64,000 nucleotides of DNA from Candidatus Phocaeicola excrementigallinarum (GCA_019120125.1 DWVR01000046.1:1-64000), one strand, 5' to 3'. Shown: positions 1-8,469, counted from the stretch's first letter. Program-made: numbers and translations. Notes: a model not told the origin generated them from the letters alone.

Positions 1-90
1 CAGGCCGGGACCGATATACTTGAAGAAGTCCAGACCGCCCAGATAACGCTGGTGGTCCTTACGCTTCAGTTCCTTGATCAGATTCCACAT
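1..90 (-). CDS. Nramp-family divalent metal transporter, N-terminal fragment
   Basis: Thirty codons are visible on the minus strand, from an ATG at 88-90 to the window edge. The peptide ends in LGGLDFFKYIGPGL. In Nramp (MntH-like) proton-coupled Mn/Fe importers the first membrane helix begins with such an xxxKxIGPG segment, preceded in Bacteroidetes by a charged lead like the KELKRKDHQRYLGG seen here. The rest of the gene lies outside the window, so the family call rests on this N-terminus only. Confidence 0.7.
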   Translation of the reverse strand, partial: MWNLIKELKRKDHQRYLGGLDFFKYIGPGL

Positions 91-381
91 GCAATTGACA
101 GTTAATGATTAATGACGGCGGACATCCTGAAACGCGGATTATCTTTTTTCACCACAGATTACACAGATTATTTCATTTGATTTTCAGCCTTGAAACGCGG
201 ATTCTTTCTTTTCACCACGGATTACACGGATTATTTCAATGATTTTACGATCTGCCTGTCCGGAAACGACTAGACGAATCTTGTCTTTCATTTCATGTCA
301 TCCCTCTCAGCGGCAAAGCCGCGTCTCCGCTCTCTCTCAAAAAATGGAATCTCCGCGCCTTTGCGTCTCTGCGTTCAATCT
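91..381. repeat. Gene-free stretch with a 48-bp direct repeat
   Basis: There is no credible gene here. Two direct copies, at about 128-175 and 191-240, share the layout TGAAACGCGGATT, a pyrimidine run, then CACCAC(A/G)GATTACAC(A/G)GATTATTTCA, and differ at a few positions. A third copy of the same family lies inverted at 16584-16646. At 348-380 there is a CGCCTTTGCGTCTCTGCG segment whose relative, in the opposite orientation, is at 16376-16400. The stretch separates the Nramp gene from the C11 peptidase gene. These are dispersed, non-coding repeats. Confidence 0.7.
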
Positions 382-1629
382 TCAATTGTTTACCACAGTT
401 TCCCACCCTACTGCCTGATACCAGGAGATGGAATTGCGGTAGTACTCGTCCCAGCCTTCCGCGCGCGACCGCCCCGGAATATACATGCCGATGCCGCAGA
501 AACGGGTCTCATCCACCGAGATATAAAACCGAGTGTCGCCCGGTATGCAGCTCCTGGCCACCACGGCCTCGTCCAAGGCATTCTGAAGGCCTGCCGAAAC
601 CGTGCCTCCTCCGAGCACCGAGAAAAAGTCCTTTACGTCATAAGAGAAGTTGCGGAACGAGTTCGCGCCATATTGCTGTACGGACCCATAATCCACCGTG
701 GCCAGACTGTCGGCATGGTTTGCCAGCTCACCGGCCACTGCTGTGGCCAGACCGTCCAGCTTGGAACAGTCAACGGCGGCACAGGTGCCCCACGCGTTCT
801 GAGCCGTATAATATTCGGTAAAGATCGTACAGATGCGGCGGTAGTCCACCGGCTCGCGGACCAGACAGTCGAACATCAAATGATAAGGAAACCCGTAGAC
901 GGGTGTCTCCATCACGGAGGCCACGCAATAGTCCGTCACGTCGCGCAGCTCGTAGGCCACTTCCACCGAGCCCATCATGCAGGCATCGAACAAGATGAAG
1001 TCAAGCTTGCCCGATGAGCCGAATGATGAGGCCAGCACGTCATGCAGCTCCGGAATGTCGATGGAATAACCGTTGTCATCGCCGAAAGCGCGTCCCACCG
1101 TCTTGGCGGCGGGCATCCAGCCCGTGGCATGCGAGCCGAATATCAGTCCGTAGTTTCCCGACGGCGCGGCTATCCGCATGTCCGTAAACACTTGCGCCAT
1201 GACCTGCGGGTCGGTGGCATTGAAACCCTCCGTCTGAGCGTATGACTTCAGCAGTCTGGCAGACTGGAACACCTGTTTCTGTTCCTCTTTATCAGTCGGA
1301 TCAGCCACAACCAAACCCGGCTGTCCGTTGACGTTTCCCTTTCCGTCGGAAAGGAACTCAAGGATAGAGGGTTCCGTGAGCAGGCTGTCGCCCGTATTCG
1401 GACGGTAGAACACCAGCAGCCTGCACGAGTCCTTCATCTCCGTCATGCTCTGGTACATCCACACCACATTCTGCTTCAGATACTTGTCCAGGTTCACATT
1501 CTTGTTGTTCGCCACCAGATAGGCAAGAATCGTGCGCCCTCTATACGTCGGCACCTCCTGTTCCGGAATCTCGTTGGAGCAGGAGAACAGCGTCAGGGCC
1601 GTCACCAAAAAGAATACCAAACGTTTCAT
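382..1629 (-). CDS. Clostripain-like (peptidase C11) lipoprotein
   Basis: This 415-residue protein has a lipoprotein signal (hydrophobic stretch then LFSC, Cys17), so it is probably anchored in the envelope. It carries the C11 caspase-like catalytic dyad: His167 in GSHATGW after a beta-strand, and Cys217 in LFDACMMGSVEVAYEL. C11 peptidases (clostripain, PmC11) cleave after basic residues, and members in Bacteroides are often secreted lipoproteins. The substrate cannot be told. A small exported protein lies 6 bp upstream in the same direction (1636-2046), so the two are probably co-transcribed. Confidence 0.85.
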   Translation of the reverse strand: MKRLVFFLVTALTLFSCSNEIPEQEVPTYRGRTILAYLVANNKNVNLDKYLKQNVVWMYQSMTEMKDSCRLLVFYRPNTGDSLLTEPSILEFLSDGKGNVNGQPGLVVADPTDKEEQKQVFQSARLLKSYAQTEGFNATDPQVMAQVFTDMRIAAPSGNYGLIFGSHATGWMPAAKTVGRAFGDDNGYSIDIPELHDVLASSFGSSGKLDFILFDACMMGSVEVAYELRDVTDYCVASVMETPVYGFPYHLMFDCLVREPVDYRRICTIFTEYYTAQNAWGTCAAVDCSKLDGLATAVAGELANHADSLATVDYGSVQQYGANSFRNFSYDVKDFFSVLGGGTVSAGLQNALDEAVVARSCIPGDTRFYISVDETRFCGIGMYIPGRSRAEGWDEYYRNSISWYQAVGWETVVNN

Positions 1630-1635
1630 GGTGTC

Positions 1636-2046
1636 TTATTCCTCCGGCTTTACGAACTTGAATTCCGGATCCACGTCACGCAGCACCAGCGAGCTGCCTT
1701 TCTGGTATTTCTCCCTCAGCTTGTCAATCTCGTTCTGCAGGCTCTTCCGTTTCCGGCTGAAGAACATGAAGCAGGTACGGTTTCTTCCGCCCTCATTCTG
1801 CTCCAGATACTCTTTCAGCTGCAAGCTGTACATGGAGCGTCCCGCCAGCATGCCCTTGTCGTCCACCGAGGCGCTGTCAAGAAACTGCACATCAGTGAAA
1901 TACACCAGCGAGTCGGTGAACGAGGCGGAGACTCCCGCCAGATAAACCCCGTATTTTCTCTTGTCTTTCGGCTGCTTCGCGAATGCGGAAACAGCGGTCA
2001 CTGCCACAAGCAGCAGGCATAAGATCTTTGTATAGCGCATAATCAA
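1636..2046 (-). CDS. Small exported protein of unknown function
   Basis: The 136-residue product has a signal peptide (hydrophobic stretch ILCLLLVAVTAVSAFA, likely cut after the AFA). The mature part of about 110 residues ends in a basic, helix-prone segment (RKRKSLQNEIDKLREKYQKG). I do not recognise a domain. The start could be Met1 or Met3 (MRYTKIL); the second is at least as plausible. It sits immediately ahead of the C11 peptidase gene with a 6 bp gap, so it may be a partner, inhibitor or propeptide-like factor; that is inference. Confidence 0.7.
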   Translation of the reverse strand: MIMRYTKILCLLLVAVTAVSAFAKQPKDKRKYGVYLAGVSASFTDSLVYFTDVQFLDSASVDDKGMLAGRSMYSLQLKEYLEQNEGGRNRTCFMFFSRKRKSLQNEIDKLREKYQKGSSLVLRDVDPEFKFVKPEE

Positions 2047-2121
2047 TCTGAATAATGACGCGCAAAATTAAGCATTTATGGAAGAAATCCGAAAGATGGG
2101 GGAAAAATTAACATAAGAAAA

Positions 2122-2174
2122 GAGGCCGGCCCGGACTGAAAGCCACCTTTCAGTCCGGACCGGCCCCCTTTTTT
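2122..2174 (-). terminator. Strong intrinsic terminator after rpoD
   Basis: A long hairpin: the left arm from 2124 (GGCCGGCCCGGACTGAAAG), a CCAC loop, and the right arm CTTTCAGTCCGGACCGGCC ending about 2166, with a single C-A mismatch. On the minus strand it is followed by a T-rich tract, which terminates rpoD. On the plus strand it is followed by six Ts, so it is bidirectional. It separates rpoD from the peptidase pair. Confidence 0.85.
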
Positions 2175-2193
2175 CGGAAACCGCCTCCCTGGC

Positions 2194-3054
2194 CTATCCC
2201 AGATAAGCCTTGAGCAACTTGCTACGCGAATTCTGTCTCAATCGTCTGATAGCTTTTTCCTTGATCTGGCGGACACGCTCACGGGTAAGCCCGAATTTGT
2301 CGCCGATCTCTTCCAACGTCATTTCCTGCGTGTTGATACCGAAAAACATCTGGATGATCTCCTTCTCCCTTTCGGTCAGCGTAGAAAGCGCCCGGTCGAT
2401 TTCCTTCGAAAGTGATTCGTTAACCAAGGAGCGGTCGGCCATCGGCGAATCGTCATTCACCAGCACGTCCAGCAGACTGTTGTCCTCCCCTTCCACAAAC
2501 GGAGCGTCCACGGAGATGTGGCGGCCCGAAACCTTCAGGGTGTCCGAAATCTTGTCCACCGGAATCTCCAGCTCGTCGGCCAGTTCCTCGGGCGAGGGAC
2601 GGCGCTCGTTTTCCTGCTCGAACTTCGAGAAGGCCTTGCTGATCTTGTTCAGCGAGCCTACCTGATTCAACGGCAGACGGACGATGCGCGACTGCTCGGC
2701 CAAAGCCTGGAGAATGGACTGGCGGATCCACCACACCGCGTAGCTGATGAACTTGAAGCCGCGGGTCTCGTCGAACTTCTCGGCCGCCTTGATCAGTCCC
2801 AGATTGCCCTCGTTGATCAGATCCGGAAGACTCAGTCCCTGGTTCTGATACTGTTTGGCCACTGATACGACAAAGCGAAGATTCGCACGCGTAAGTTTCT
2901 CCAACGCCGCACGGTCACCCTTACGGATGCGCTGGGCGAGCTCCACCTCTTCTTCCACAGTGATCAGGTCCTCACGCCCGATTTCCTGCAGATACTTGTC
3001 CAGAGAGGCGCTCTCTCGGTTAGTAATACTTTTAGTAATCTTTAACTGTCTCAT
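2194..3054 (-). CDS. rpoD: Primary RNA polymerase sigma factor (RpoD/SigA)
   Basis: The 286-residue sigma-70 factor begins [22 protein letters not shown]. An upstream in-frame start would add nine residues, but it would overlap the TATCTTTG promoter element at 3079-3086, so the start at 3054 is chosen. Region 1.2 (SLDKYLQEI) is followed by region 2 ([30 protein letters not shown] and [15 protein letters not shown]), region 3, and region 4 with the helix-turn-helix [20 protein letters not shown]. Region 1.1 is absent, as is typical of the Bacteroidetes housekeeping sigma, which recognises TTTG/TAnnTTTG promoters like those seen across this window. Confidence 0.96.
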   Translation of the reverse strand: MRQLKITKSITNRESASLDKYLQEIGREDLITVEEEVELAQRIRKGDRAALEKLTRANLRFVVSVAKQYQNQGLSLPDLINEGNLGLIKAAEKFDETRGFKFISYAVWWIRQSILQALAEQSRIVRLPLNQVGSLNKISKAFSKFEQENERRPSPEELADELEIPVDKISDTLKVSGRHISVDAPFVEGEDNSLLDVLVNDDSPMADRSLVNESLSKEIDRALSTLTEREKEIIQMFFGINTQEMTLEEIGDKFGLTRERVRQIKEKAIRRLRQNSRSKLLKAYLG

Positions 3055-3078
3055 TCTGTATAAAAATGATTTTGAATA

Positions 3079-3086
3079 CAAAGATA
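3079..3086 (-). promoter_or_regulatory. -7 element upstream of rpoD
   Basis: TATCTTTG on the minus strand fits the Bacteroidetes -7 consensus TAnnTTTG and lies 25 bp before the chosen rpoD start. No clear TTTG at the -33 position was found. Confidence 0.5.
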
Positions 3087-3222
3087 CAACTTTTTTGCCG
3101 ATTGGCCGCTCTTTTTCCTGAACTTTATTTGGAATCCGTCTGATTTTTCCAATAATTTTCCATAAAAATCCCCGGAAAGCGTCCCGGCAAAGGCTTATCC
3201 AGCCGGAAATGGCCCGTGCGGA

Positions 3223-3306
3223 AAAACGTCAGGGCGTTTCAAGTAAAACGTAAGGACGTTCCGACTAAAACGTCAGGGCGTTTCAGACAAAACGCCTTGA
3301 CGTTTT
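3223..3306. repeat. Array 1 of AAACG-N6-CGTTT units, four units at 22-bp period
   Basis: Units of 18 bp start at 3223, 3245, 3267 and 3289, exactly 22 bp apart. The central hexamers are TCAGGG, TAAGGA, TCAGGG and CCTTGA. The 4-nt spacers are AAGT, GACT and AGAC. Units 1 and 4 face each other and are extended by GTGCGG on the left (from 3216) and CCGCAC on the right (to 3312), so the whole array can fold into one hairpin with arms of about 25 bp. It lies between the htrA terminator and the rpoD promoter. The rest of 3087-3367 holds nothing else recognisable. Confidence 0.85.
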
Positions 3307-3367
3307 CCGCACGCCTGTTTCCGGCAGCGCGACCGCTTTCTTACCCTACAAAATCCGTGCCCGACAT

Positions 3368-3413
3368 ACAAAAAAGAGGGCGCGACCCTGTTCCGAAAAA
3401 CAGGCGCACCCTC
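3368..3413 (-). terminator. Intrinsic terminator after htrA
   Basis: On the minus strand GAGGGTGCGCCTGTT pairs with AACAGGGTCGCGCCCTC (two-base bulge), followed by six Ts. It lies 32 bp past the htrA stop. Confidence 0.8.
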
Positions 3414-3444
3414 CGCTTCATAAATCTAATCAAAAAGTCTCTTA

Positions 3445-4944
3445 TCACTCTGCCTGCGACAAATCAACGGCATAGTTGGCACGCTTGCCCGACGGATAGA
3501 CACCCGTCATGAACAGCACCTGGTCGGGCGACTGGGAGGCGGCCTTCATCACGTCCTCCAGATCCTCCACCGACCGGAGCTGCTGCCCGTTGGCCTTCAG
3601 GATGATGAATCCCTTGCGGATTCCGCTTTCCTTCATGCGTCCGTCGGTCACACCTGTCACCTGCACGCCGTAGCCCAGGTTCAGCTGACGCTTCAACTCG
3701 TCGGGCACCGCGCGGAAGGCCGCGCCCAGAATCTGCATGTCGGCTTTCTTCACCACCTTCGTGTTGCCCTGCGCGTTTTTCAGCGTGATGGTGAATTCCT
3801 TGTCCTCCTTGTCACGGAACACTTTCACCTTCACCTTGTCGCCCGGACGTTTCTTGGCCAGCATGCCCTGCAGGGCCGCCATGGTCTCCACCTTCTCACC
3901 GTCGAGCGCGATGATCACATCGTTCACCTTCAGGATTCCGGCAGCCGAGCCTTCGTCGGTCACTTCCTTCACCTGCACGCCATATCCGATGCCCAGTTCC
4001 TTCTGTTCCTTGCGGATCTCTTCCGGATAGCTTTCCTTGCCCATGTCCATTCCGGCGATGCCCAGCAGCGCACGCTGCACGGTCCCGTATTGTTTCAGGT
4101 CGGTCACCACCTTCGTCATGATGCTGGTCGGGATGGCGAACCCGTAGCCGGAATACGCTCCGGTGGGAGAATACAGCATGGCGTTGATGCCCACCAGCTC
4201 ACCGCGAGCGTTCACCAGCGCGCCGCCACTGTTGCCCTGGTTGATGGCCGCATCGGTCTGGATGAACGACTCCACCTGGTTGGCGCCCAGTCCGCGGGCC
4301 TTGGCGCTCACCACTCCGGCGGTCACCGTAGAGCCCAGATTGAACGGGTTGCCCACGGCGAGCACCCACTCGCCCACTTTCAGGTTGTCGGAGTTGCCCA
4401 CCGGAATGGCCGGAAAGTCATCCCCCTCGATCTTCACCAGCGCGAGGTCGGTGGTCGCGTCAGTGCCGATCACGCGTCCCTTCATCTCGCGTCCGTCGTG
4501 CAGCTTCACGTTGATTTCGTCGGCCCCGTCAATCACATGGTTGTTGGTGACGATATATCCGTCTTTCGATATGATGACACCCGAACCGAATCCGCGCTGC
4601 TCCGGAGTCTGTATCTGACGCTGGCGTCCGCGTCCGTCGCCGAAGAAAAAGTCAAAGATGTCCGGCTGTGTCTGCACCACCTGCGTCTTGCTGCGCTGCA
4701 CCGCCATGATGTGGACCACGGAATTCAGCGAGCTTTCCGCCGCCTTGGTCAGGTCCACCGGCTGCATGCTCGAGGCATCAAGGGCGGCAGTACGCGCCGG
4801 CACCGCCGTATGGAAAGCCTCATAGAAAGAGGCGTTTGCAGGAGCGTTCTTCTGCACCAGCGCATAGGATGTCACTCCGGCCACCCCCGCGCTCACGGCG
4901 ATGACTGCCGCTGTGCCTATCACAATCTTAGTTACCTTTTTCAT
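3445..4944 (-). CDS. htrA: Periplasmic serine protease/chaperone of the Do (DegP/HtrA) family
   Basis: This 499-residue protein starts with a membrane-spanning signal (about residues 7-30). The trypsin-like domain carries the full triad: His136 (TNNHVIDGA), Asp166 (ATTDLALVKIE) and Ser239 (NQGNSGGAL). Two PDZ domains follow, about residues 280-375 and 400-485, the usual DegP/DegQ layout. It degrades or refolds damaged envelope proteins. The long loop with FGDGRGRQRQIQTPEQRGFGSG before the protease core matches the LA-loop region of Do proteases. It stands alone, with its own terminator at 3368-3413. The upstream gap to rnpB (4945-5218) has a weak TACTTTAG near 4994 but no firm promoter. Confidence 0.95.
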   Translation of the reverse strand: MKKVTKIVIGTAAVIAVSAGVAGVTSYALVQKNAPANASFYEAFHTAVPARTAALDASSMQPVDLTKAAESSLNSVVHIMAVQRSKTQVVQTQPDIFDFFFGDGRGRQRQIQTPEQRGFGSGVIISKDGYIVTNNHVIDGADEINVKLHDGREMKGRVIGTDATTDLALVKIEGDDFPAIPVGNSDNLKVGEWVLAVGNPFNLGSTVTAGVVSAKARGLGANQVESFIQTDAAINQGNSGGALVNARGELVGINAMLYSPTGAYSGYGFAIPTSIMTKVVTDLKQYGTVQRALLGIAGMDMGKESYPEEIRKEQKELGIGYGVQVKEVTDEGSAAGILKVNDVIIALDGEKVETMAALQGMLAKKRPGDKVKVKVFRDKEDKEFTITLKNAQGNTKVVKKADMQILGAAFRAVPDELKRQLNLGYGVQVTGVTDGRMKESGIRKGFIILKANGQQLRSVEDLEDVMKAASQSPDQVLFMTGVYPSGKRANYAVDLSQAE

Positions 4945-5218
4945 AATCTTATAGCCTTAAATTGTTAATTCAACCTTTGTTTTAACTTTTACGATGCTAA
5001 AGTAGAACAAATTCCATACGGTTGTACTCTTGGGCGGCTCTTTTTTCCGTCTTTTAACAATGCCCGCAAGCCACTTAACCGCAGTTAACGGGCAATTCTG
5101 CCAAATTTACATTCATTATCAGTCATTTTTTCAGCAGGATGACAGAACGGGCCTCCGCATGGCGCGGGACTCCGACAAAAACCGGAGCGAAAACGGCCGA
5201 TAATTCAGTTTATTTTCG

Positions 5219-5226
5219 TAACTTTG
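5219..5226 (+). promoter_or_regulatory. -7 element of the rnpB promoter
   Basis: TAACTTTG matches TAnnTTTG and ends 9 bp before the P1 helix of the RNase P RNA. A -33 TTTG is not evident. Confidence 0.6.
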
Positions 5227-5235
5227 CAATCCAGA

Positions 5236-5596
5236 AAAACAGTCGGCCGGTCTGTCGCTGATACCTTTCTGGTATGAGAGGAAAGTCCGGGCAACACAGA
5301 GCATCCTACTTCCTAACAGAAAGCTGTTCGCGAGGGCAGAGTAATGCAGAAGAAAACAACCGCCTCCCACAGGAGGCAAGGGTGAGAAGGTGGGGTAAGA
5401 GCCTACCAGCCATGCAGCGATGTATGGGCTGTGCATCTTAGGAGTTGTAAGGTCATGTAAACCGGCACTGAGGAGGGTCGCTCGCCCCACGTCGGAGGGT
5501 AGACCGCTAGAGCCTGGCGGTGACGTCAGGCGTAGATAAATGACAGACGCCCTGCTTGCAGGGACACAGAACCCGGCTTACAGGCCGGCTGTTTTT
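5236..5596 (+). ncRNA. rnpB: RNase P RNA (bacterial type A)
   Basis: The sequence contains the universal 5' core GAGGAAAGTCCGGGCAACAC (5278-5297) and the 3' core in CGTAGATAAATGACAGACG (5531-5549). The ends pair to make helix P1 (AAACAGTCGGCC near 5238 with GGCCGGCTGTTT near 5583), followed by a T-rich tract. The length of about 360 nt is normal. It is the catalytic part of the enzyme that trims tRNA 5' leaders; a tRNA operon lies 2.4 kb away. The exact ends are estimated from the P1 pairing. Confidence 0.95.
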
Positions 5597-5633
5597 CTTT
5601 CTTACGGAAACACCGCCTTTAACGCTGACAACG

Positions 5634-6953
5634 ATGAAAGCAAACATCAACGACATCTGGAAATTCCTGACCTACGACATCTGGCGCATCACGGAAAACG
5701 AGGTCACAAAAACCACCTATTCCCTCTACAACATCATCAAGACGGTATACATCTGCATCACGCGCTTCACGAAGGACCGCCTCATCAACAAGGCCTCCGC
5801 CCTGACCTACAGCACGCTGCTGGCCATCGTGCCGATTCTGGCGGTGCTGTTCGCCATCGCCCGCGGATTCGGCTTCGACAATGTGATGGAAGAGCAGATA
5901 AGAAGCAATTTCGGGGGAAGCCCGGAGGCGGCGGAGGCGATACTCCAGTTCGCGCAGTCGTATCTGTCGCAGACCAAGAGCGGGGTGTTCCTGGGTTTCG
6001 GTCTCGTCCTGCTGTTCTGGACGGTGATCAACCTGGTGATGGAGATAGAGATCACGTTCAACCGCATCTGGGAGGTGAAACGGCAACGCTCGGTCTACCG
6101 CCAGATCACCGACTTCTTCTCGATGATCCTGCTGGCGCCCATCCTGATTGTCGTCTCGGCCGGTCTCTCCATCTTCACGACCACCACCTTGCGGGAAATG
6201 GAGAACTTCGCCCTGCTCGCCCCCATCCTGCAGTTTCTGATCCAGCTTATACCTTATATATTCACCTGGTTCATGTTTACGGGCCTCTACATCTTCATGC
6301 CCAACACACGGGTGAAGTTCAAGCATGCCTTCATCGCGGGCGTCATTGCCGGAACCGCCTTCCAGGCCTTCCAGTTCCTCTACATCAACAGCCAGCTCTG
6401 GGTATCGAAATACAACGCCATCTACGGTAGTTTCGCGGCGCTCCCCCTGTTCCTGCTCTGGCTCCACATCTCATGGACCATCTGCCTGTTCGGAGCGGAG
6501 CTTACCTATGCCGGCCAGAACATCAAGAGCTTCAATTTTGAACAGGACTCCCGGAACATCAGCCTCCGCTACCGGGATTTCATTGTGATACTGGTCATGT
6601 CGCTCATCACCAAACGTTTCGAGAAAAACGAGCCGCCCTACACGGCCACCCAGCTCTCGGAAGAAAACCAGATTCCCCTGCGGCTGACACGCAAGATCCT
6701 GTACCTGCTGCAGGAAGTGGGACTGATCCACGAAGTGGCGAACGACAAGAAAAGCGAGGAGACATCCTACCAGCCCTCGATGGACATCAGCCAGCTGAGC
6801 GTAGGCCTGGTGCTCCACCGGCTCTATACGAAAGGTTCCGAGGATTTCAAGATAGACAAGGACAAGGAATTCAGCAACGAGTGGAAAGTGCTGATGGAAT
6901 CAAGAGACGAATATTACTCGAAAACCAGCAAGGTGTTGCTGAAAGACCTGTAG
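5634..6953 (+). CDS. YihY/BrkB-family inner membrane protein
   Basis: The 439-residue protein begins MKANINDIWKFLTYDIW. An upstream in-frame start would lie inside rnpB, so 5634 is used. The YihY/BrkB domain spans about residues 45-310, with ASALTYSTLLAIVPILAVLFA, then five more hydrophobic helices, and the typical FGAELTYAGQN at the end of the last helix. A soluble winged-helix-like tail of about 120 residues follows. The family was once called RNase BN by mistake; its real role is unknown, with suggestions of envelope transport. It is expressed directly downstream of rnpB and could share transcripts or have its own weak promoter. Confidence 0.9.
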   Translation: MKANINDIWKFLTYDIWRITENEVTKTTYSLYNIIKTVYICITRFTKDRLINKASALTYSTLLAIVPILAVLFAIARGFGFDNVMEEQIRSNFGGSPEAAEAILQFAQSYLSQTKSGVFLGFGLVLLFWTVINLVMEIEITFNRIWEVKRQRSVYRQITDFFSMILLAPILIVVSAGLSIFTTTTLREMENFALLAPILQFLIQLIPYIFTWFMFTGLYIFMPNTRVKFKHAFIAGVIAGTAFQAFQFLYINSQLWVSKYNAIYGSFAALPLFLLWLHISWTICLFGAELTYAGQNIKSFNFEQDSRNISLRYRDFIVILVMSLITKRFEKNEPPYTATQLSEENQIPLRLTRKILYLLQEVGLIHEVANDKKSEETSYQPSMDISQLSVGLVLHRLYTKGSEDFKIDKDKEFSNEWKVLMESRDEYYSKTSKVLLKDL

Positions 6954-6986
6954 ACCCACCGGCCTGCAGGCCTTTCAGACCATATA

Positions 6987-7592
6987 TCATTCGGACAGCT
7001 GCATCATCCGGCTCAGATACTTGCCGATGATGTCAAACTCGATATTGACCACACTGCCCACCTTCAGCGTATGGAAGTTCGTGTGCTCGTAAGTGTAAGG
7101 AATGATGGCGACCTGAAACGTGTCCTCCGTCGGATTGCAGACGGTCAGGCTCACGCCGTTCACCGTGACAGAACCCTTGTCGACCGTGAAATAGCCGCGC
7201 CGGGCCATCTCCTTGTCAAACTTGTAACGGAACGTGTAATACCAGCTTCCTTCCGCATCGTCCACAGCGATGCAAGTGGCCGTCTGGTCCACATGCCCCT
7301 GCACGATATGCCCGTCCAGCCGACCGTTCATCATCATGCTGCGTTCCACGTTCACCTTGTCGCCCACCTTCAGCAGTCCGATATTCGACCGTTCGATGGT
7401 CTCCCTCATGGCCGTCACCGTATAAGTGCCGTCCTGTATGCTTACCACCGTCAGGCACACTCCGTTGTGCGACACACTCTGGTCAATCTTCAGCTCGTCC
7501 ACAAACGAGCATTTCAAGGTAAGGTGAAGATTCTCCTGTTCCTTCACGATCCTCACCACCTCCGCATATTCTTCTACGATTCCTGAGAACAT
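6987..7592 (-). CDS. ribE: Riboflavin synthase, alpha subunit
   Basis: The 201-residue protein has two tandem lumazine-binding domains: MFSGIVEEYAEVV ... SVSHNGVCLTVV (about 1-95) and the second repeat with GHIVQGHVDQTATC ... SVTVNGVSLTVC (about 96-190). It dismutates two 6,7-dimethyl-8-ribityllumazine molecules to riboflavin, the last step before FMN. The MFSGIVE start is the family's canonical N-terminus. The other rib genes are not in the window. No FMN riboswitch is seen in the 136 bp upstream, which is mostly occupied by the next small gene and its gap. Confidence 0.96.
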   Translation of the reverse strand: MFSGIVEEYAEVVRIVKEQENLHLTLKCSFVDELKIDQSVSHNGVCLTVVSIQDGTYTVTAMRETIERSNIGLLKVGDKVNVERSMMMNGRLDGHIVQGHVDQTATCIAVDDAEGSWYYTFRYKFDKEMARRGYFTVDKGSVTVNGVSLTVCNPTEDTFQVAIIPYTYEHTNFHTLKVGSVVNIEFDIIGKYLSRMMQLSE

Positions 7593-7643
7593 AATATATC
7601 TTTGATTTTTGGATTATACAAACGAAAGACAAGGCCAAGCCTG

Positions 7644-7850
7644 TCACTTCTTCGGGATCGGCCTGCTCCACACCGTTTCCCCATCAGAACCGACCACCGA
7701 GATCGTGCCTCCCGCATAGTCGTCGATATAGGTGTTTCCCTTCACCAGCATATCCTCAGCCATGTGGATGGCCTTTTCAGGAGTACGGATGGAGAATCCT
7801 TTGTTGTCACTCAAATTCCCGTCAGAAAAATAAATGTCATAAGTCTTCAT
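7644..7850 (-). CDS. Small conserved-looking protein of unknown function
   Basis: The 68-residue product begins MKTYDIYFSDGNLSDNKGFS. The chosen ATG at 7850 is followed by an even codon pattern and no signal peptide. The frame remains open upstream into the tRNA array, but that extension is rejected because it would translate a tRNA. Composition is acidic and soluble (ISVVGSDGETVWS). I do not recognise a domain. It lies between ribE and the tRNA operon, 51 bp upstream of ribE. Confidence 0.65.
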   Translation of the reverse strand: MKTYDIYFSDGNLSDNKGFSIRTPEKAIHMAEDMLVKGNTYIDDYAGGTISVVGSDGETVWSRPIPKK

Positions 7851-7989
7851 AAAGTTTTCATCTTCTAAAAAAATCGCGGCGCAAATATATAACACCCTCC
7901 CTTCAACACAAAATAAAAAACGGAAAACCTTGCGTGAGGACATAAAAAAAGAGAAACCAGCTTTCACTGACTTCCCGACATCCTGACCG

Positions 7990-8062
7990 AGCGGAAAACG
8001 AGACTCGAACTCGCGACCCCAACCTTGGCAAGGTTGTGCTCTACCAACTGAGCTATTTCCGC
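7990..8062 (-). tRNA. tRNA-Gly (GCC), fourth copy
   Basis: Cloverleaf on the minus strand: acceptor GCGGAAA/TTTCCGC, D arm AGCTCAGTTGGTAGAGC, anticodon loop CTTGCCAAG giving GCC, and T loop GTTCGAGTC. Discriminator T; CCA is not encoded. It is the last gene of the leftward tRNA operon. Confidence 0.95.
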
Positions 8063-8090
8063 GCTTAAAACATGAACCGCGCTTATGTGG

Positions 8091-8163
8091 AGCGGAAAAC
8101 GAGACTCGAACTCGCGACCCCAACCTTGGCAAGGTTGTGCTCTACCAACTGAGCTATTTCCGC
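8091..8163 (-). tRNA. tRNA-Gly (GCC), third copy
   Basis: Identical to the other Gly-GCC genes in this array over its 73 nt, with a 28 bp spacer to the next copy. Confidence 0.95.
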
Positions 8164-8170
8164 AACGTAG

Positions 8171-8251
8171 TGCCCAGAACAGGACTCGAACCTGCATGCC
8201 TCTCGACACACGCACCTGAAACGTGCGCGTCTACCATTCCGCCACCTGGGC
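8171..8251 (-). tRNA. tRNA-Leu (CAG), second copy
   Basis: Class II tRNA with a long variable arm (GTGTCGAGAGGCATG). The acceptor is GCCCAGG with TCTGGGC and discriminator A. The anticodon stem is CACGT/GCGTG around loop TTCAGGT, giving CAG. CCA is not encoded. Confidence 0.93.
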
Positions 8252-8292
8252 AACTACGGCCTTCCGGCCTTCCGCGCAGACTGTCTGCATTG

Positions 8293-8365
8293 AGCGGAAA
8301 ACGAGACTCGAACTCGCGACCCCAACCTTGGCAAGGTTGTGCTCTACCAACTGAGCTATTTCCGC
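8293..8365 (-). tRNA. tRNA-Gly (GCC), second copy
   Basis: Same 73-nt sequence as the other Gly-GCC genes. It precedes the second Leu-CAG gene in transcription order, separated by a CGGCCTTCCGGCC-containing spacer that resembles the spacer at 8551-8593. Confidence 0.95.
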
Positions 8366-8373
8366 AATCGGCT

Positions 8374-8460
8374 TGGTGAAGGAAATGAGACTCGAACTCA
8401 CACGACATAACTGTCACTACCCCCTCAAAGTAGCGCGTCTACCAATTCCGCCATTCCTCC
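8374..8460 (-). tRNA. tRNA-Leu (GAG)
   Basis: Class II cloverleaf: acceptor GGAGGAA/TTCCTTC with discriminator A, anticodon stem CTACT/GGTAG around loop TTGAGGG giving GAG, and a long variable arm. This is the only gene in the array that encodes its 3' CCA (8374-8376 on the minus strand). Confidence 0.92.
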
Positions 8461-8469
8461 AAAACCAAG

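Noticed and set aside
3223..3306. The 22-bp arrays as a CRISPR-like system
   Set aside because: Spacers are only 3-4 nt and partly recurrent, unit count is always four, units occur in both orientations, and no cas genes are present.
5131..5490. 119-codon minus-strand frame over RNase P RNA
   Set aside because: It reads through the rnpB sequence on the opposite strand and has no supporting features.
7593..7643. FMN riboswitch upstream of ribE
   Set aside because: The gap before ribE is about 50 bp and then another gene starts; no conserved FMN aptamer core was seen.
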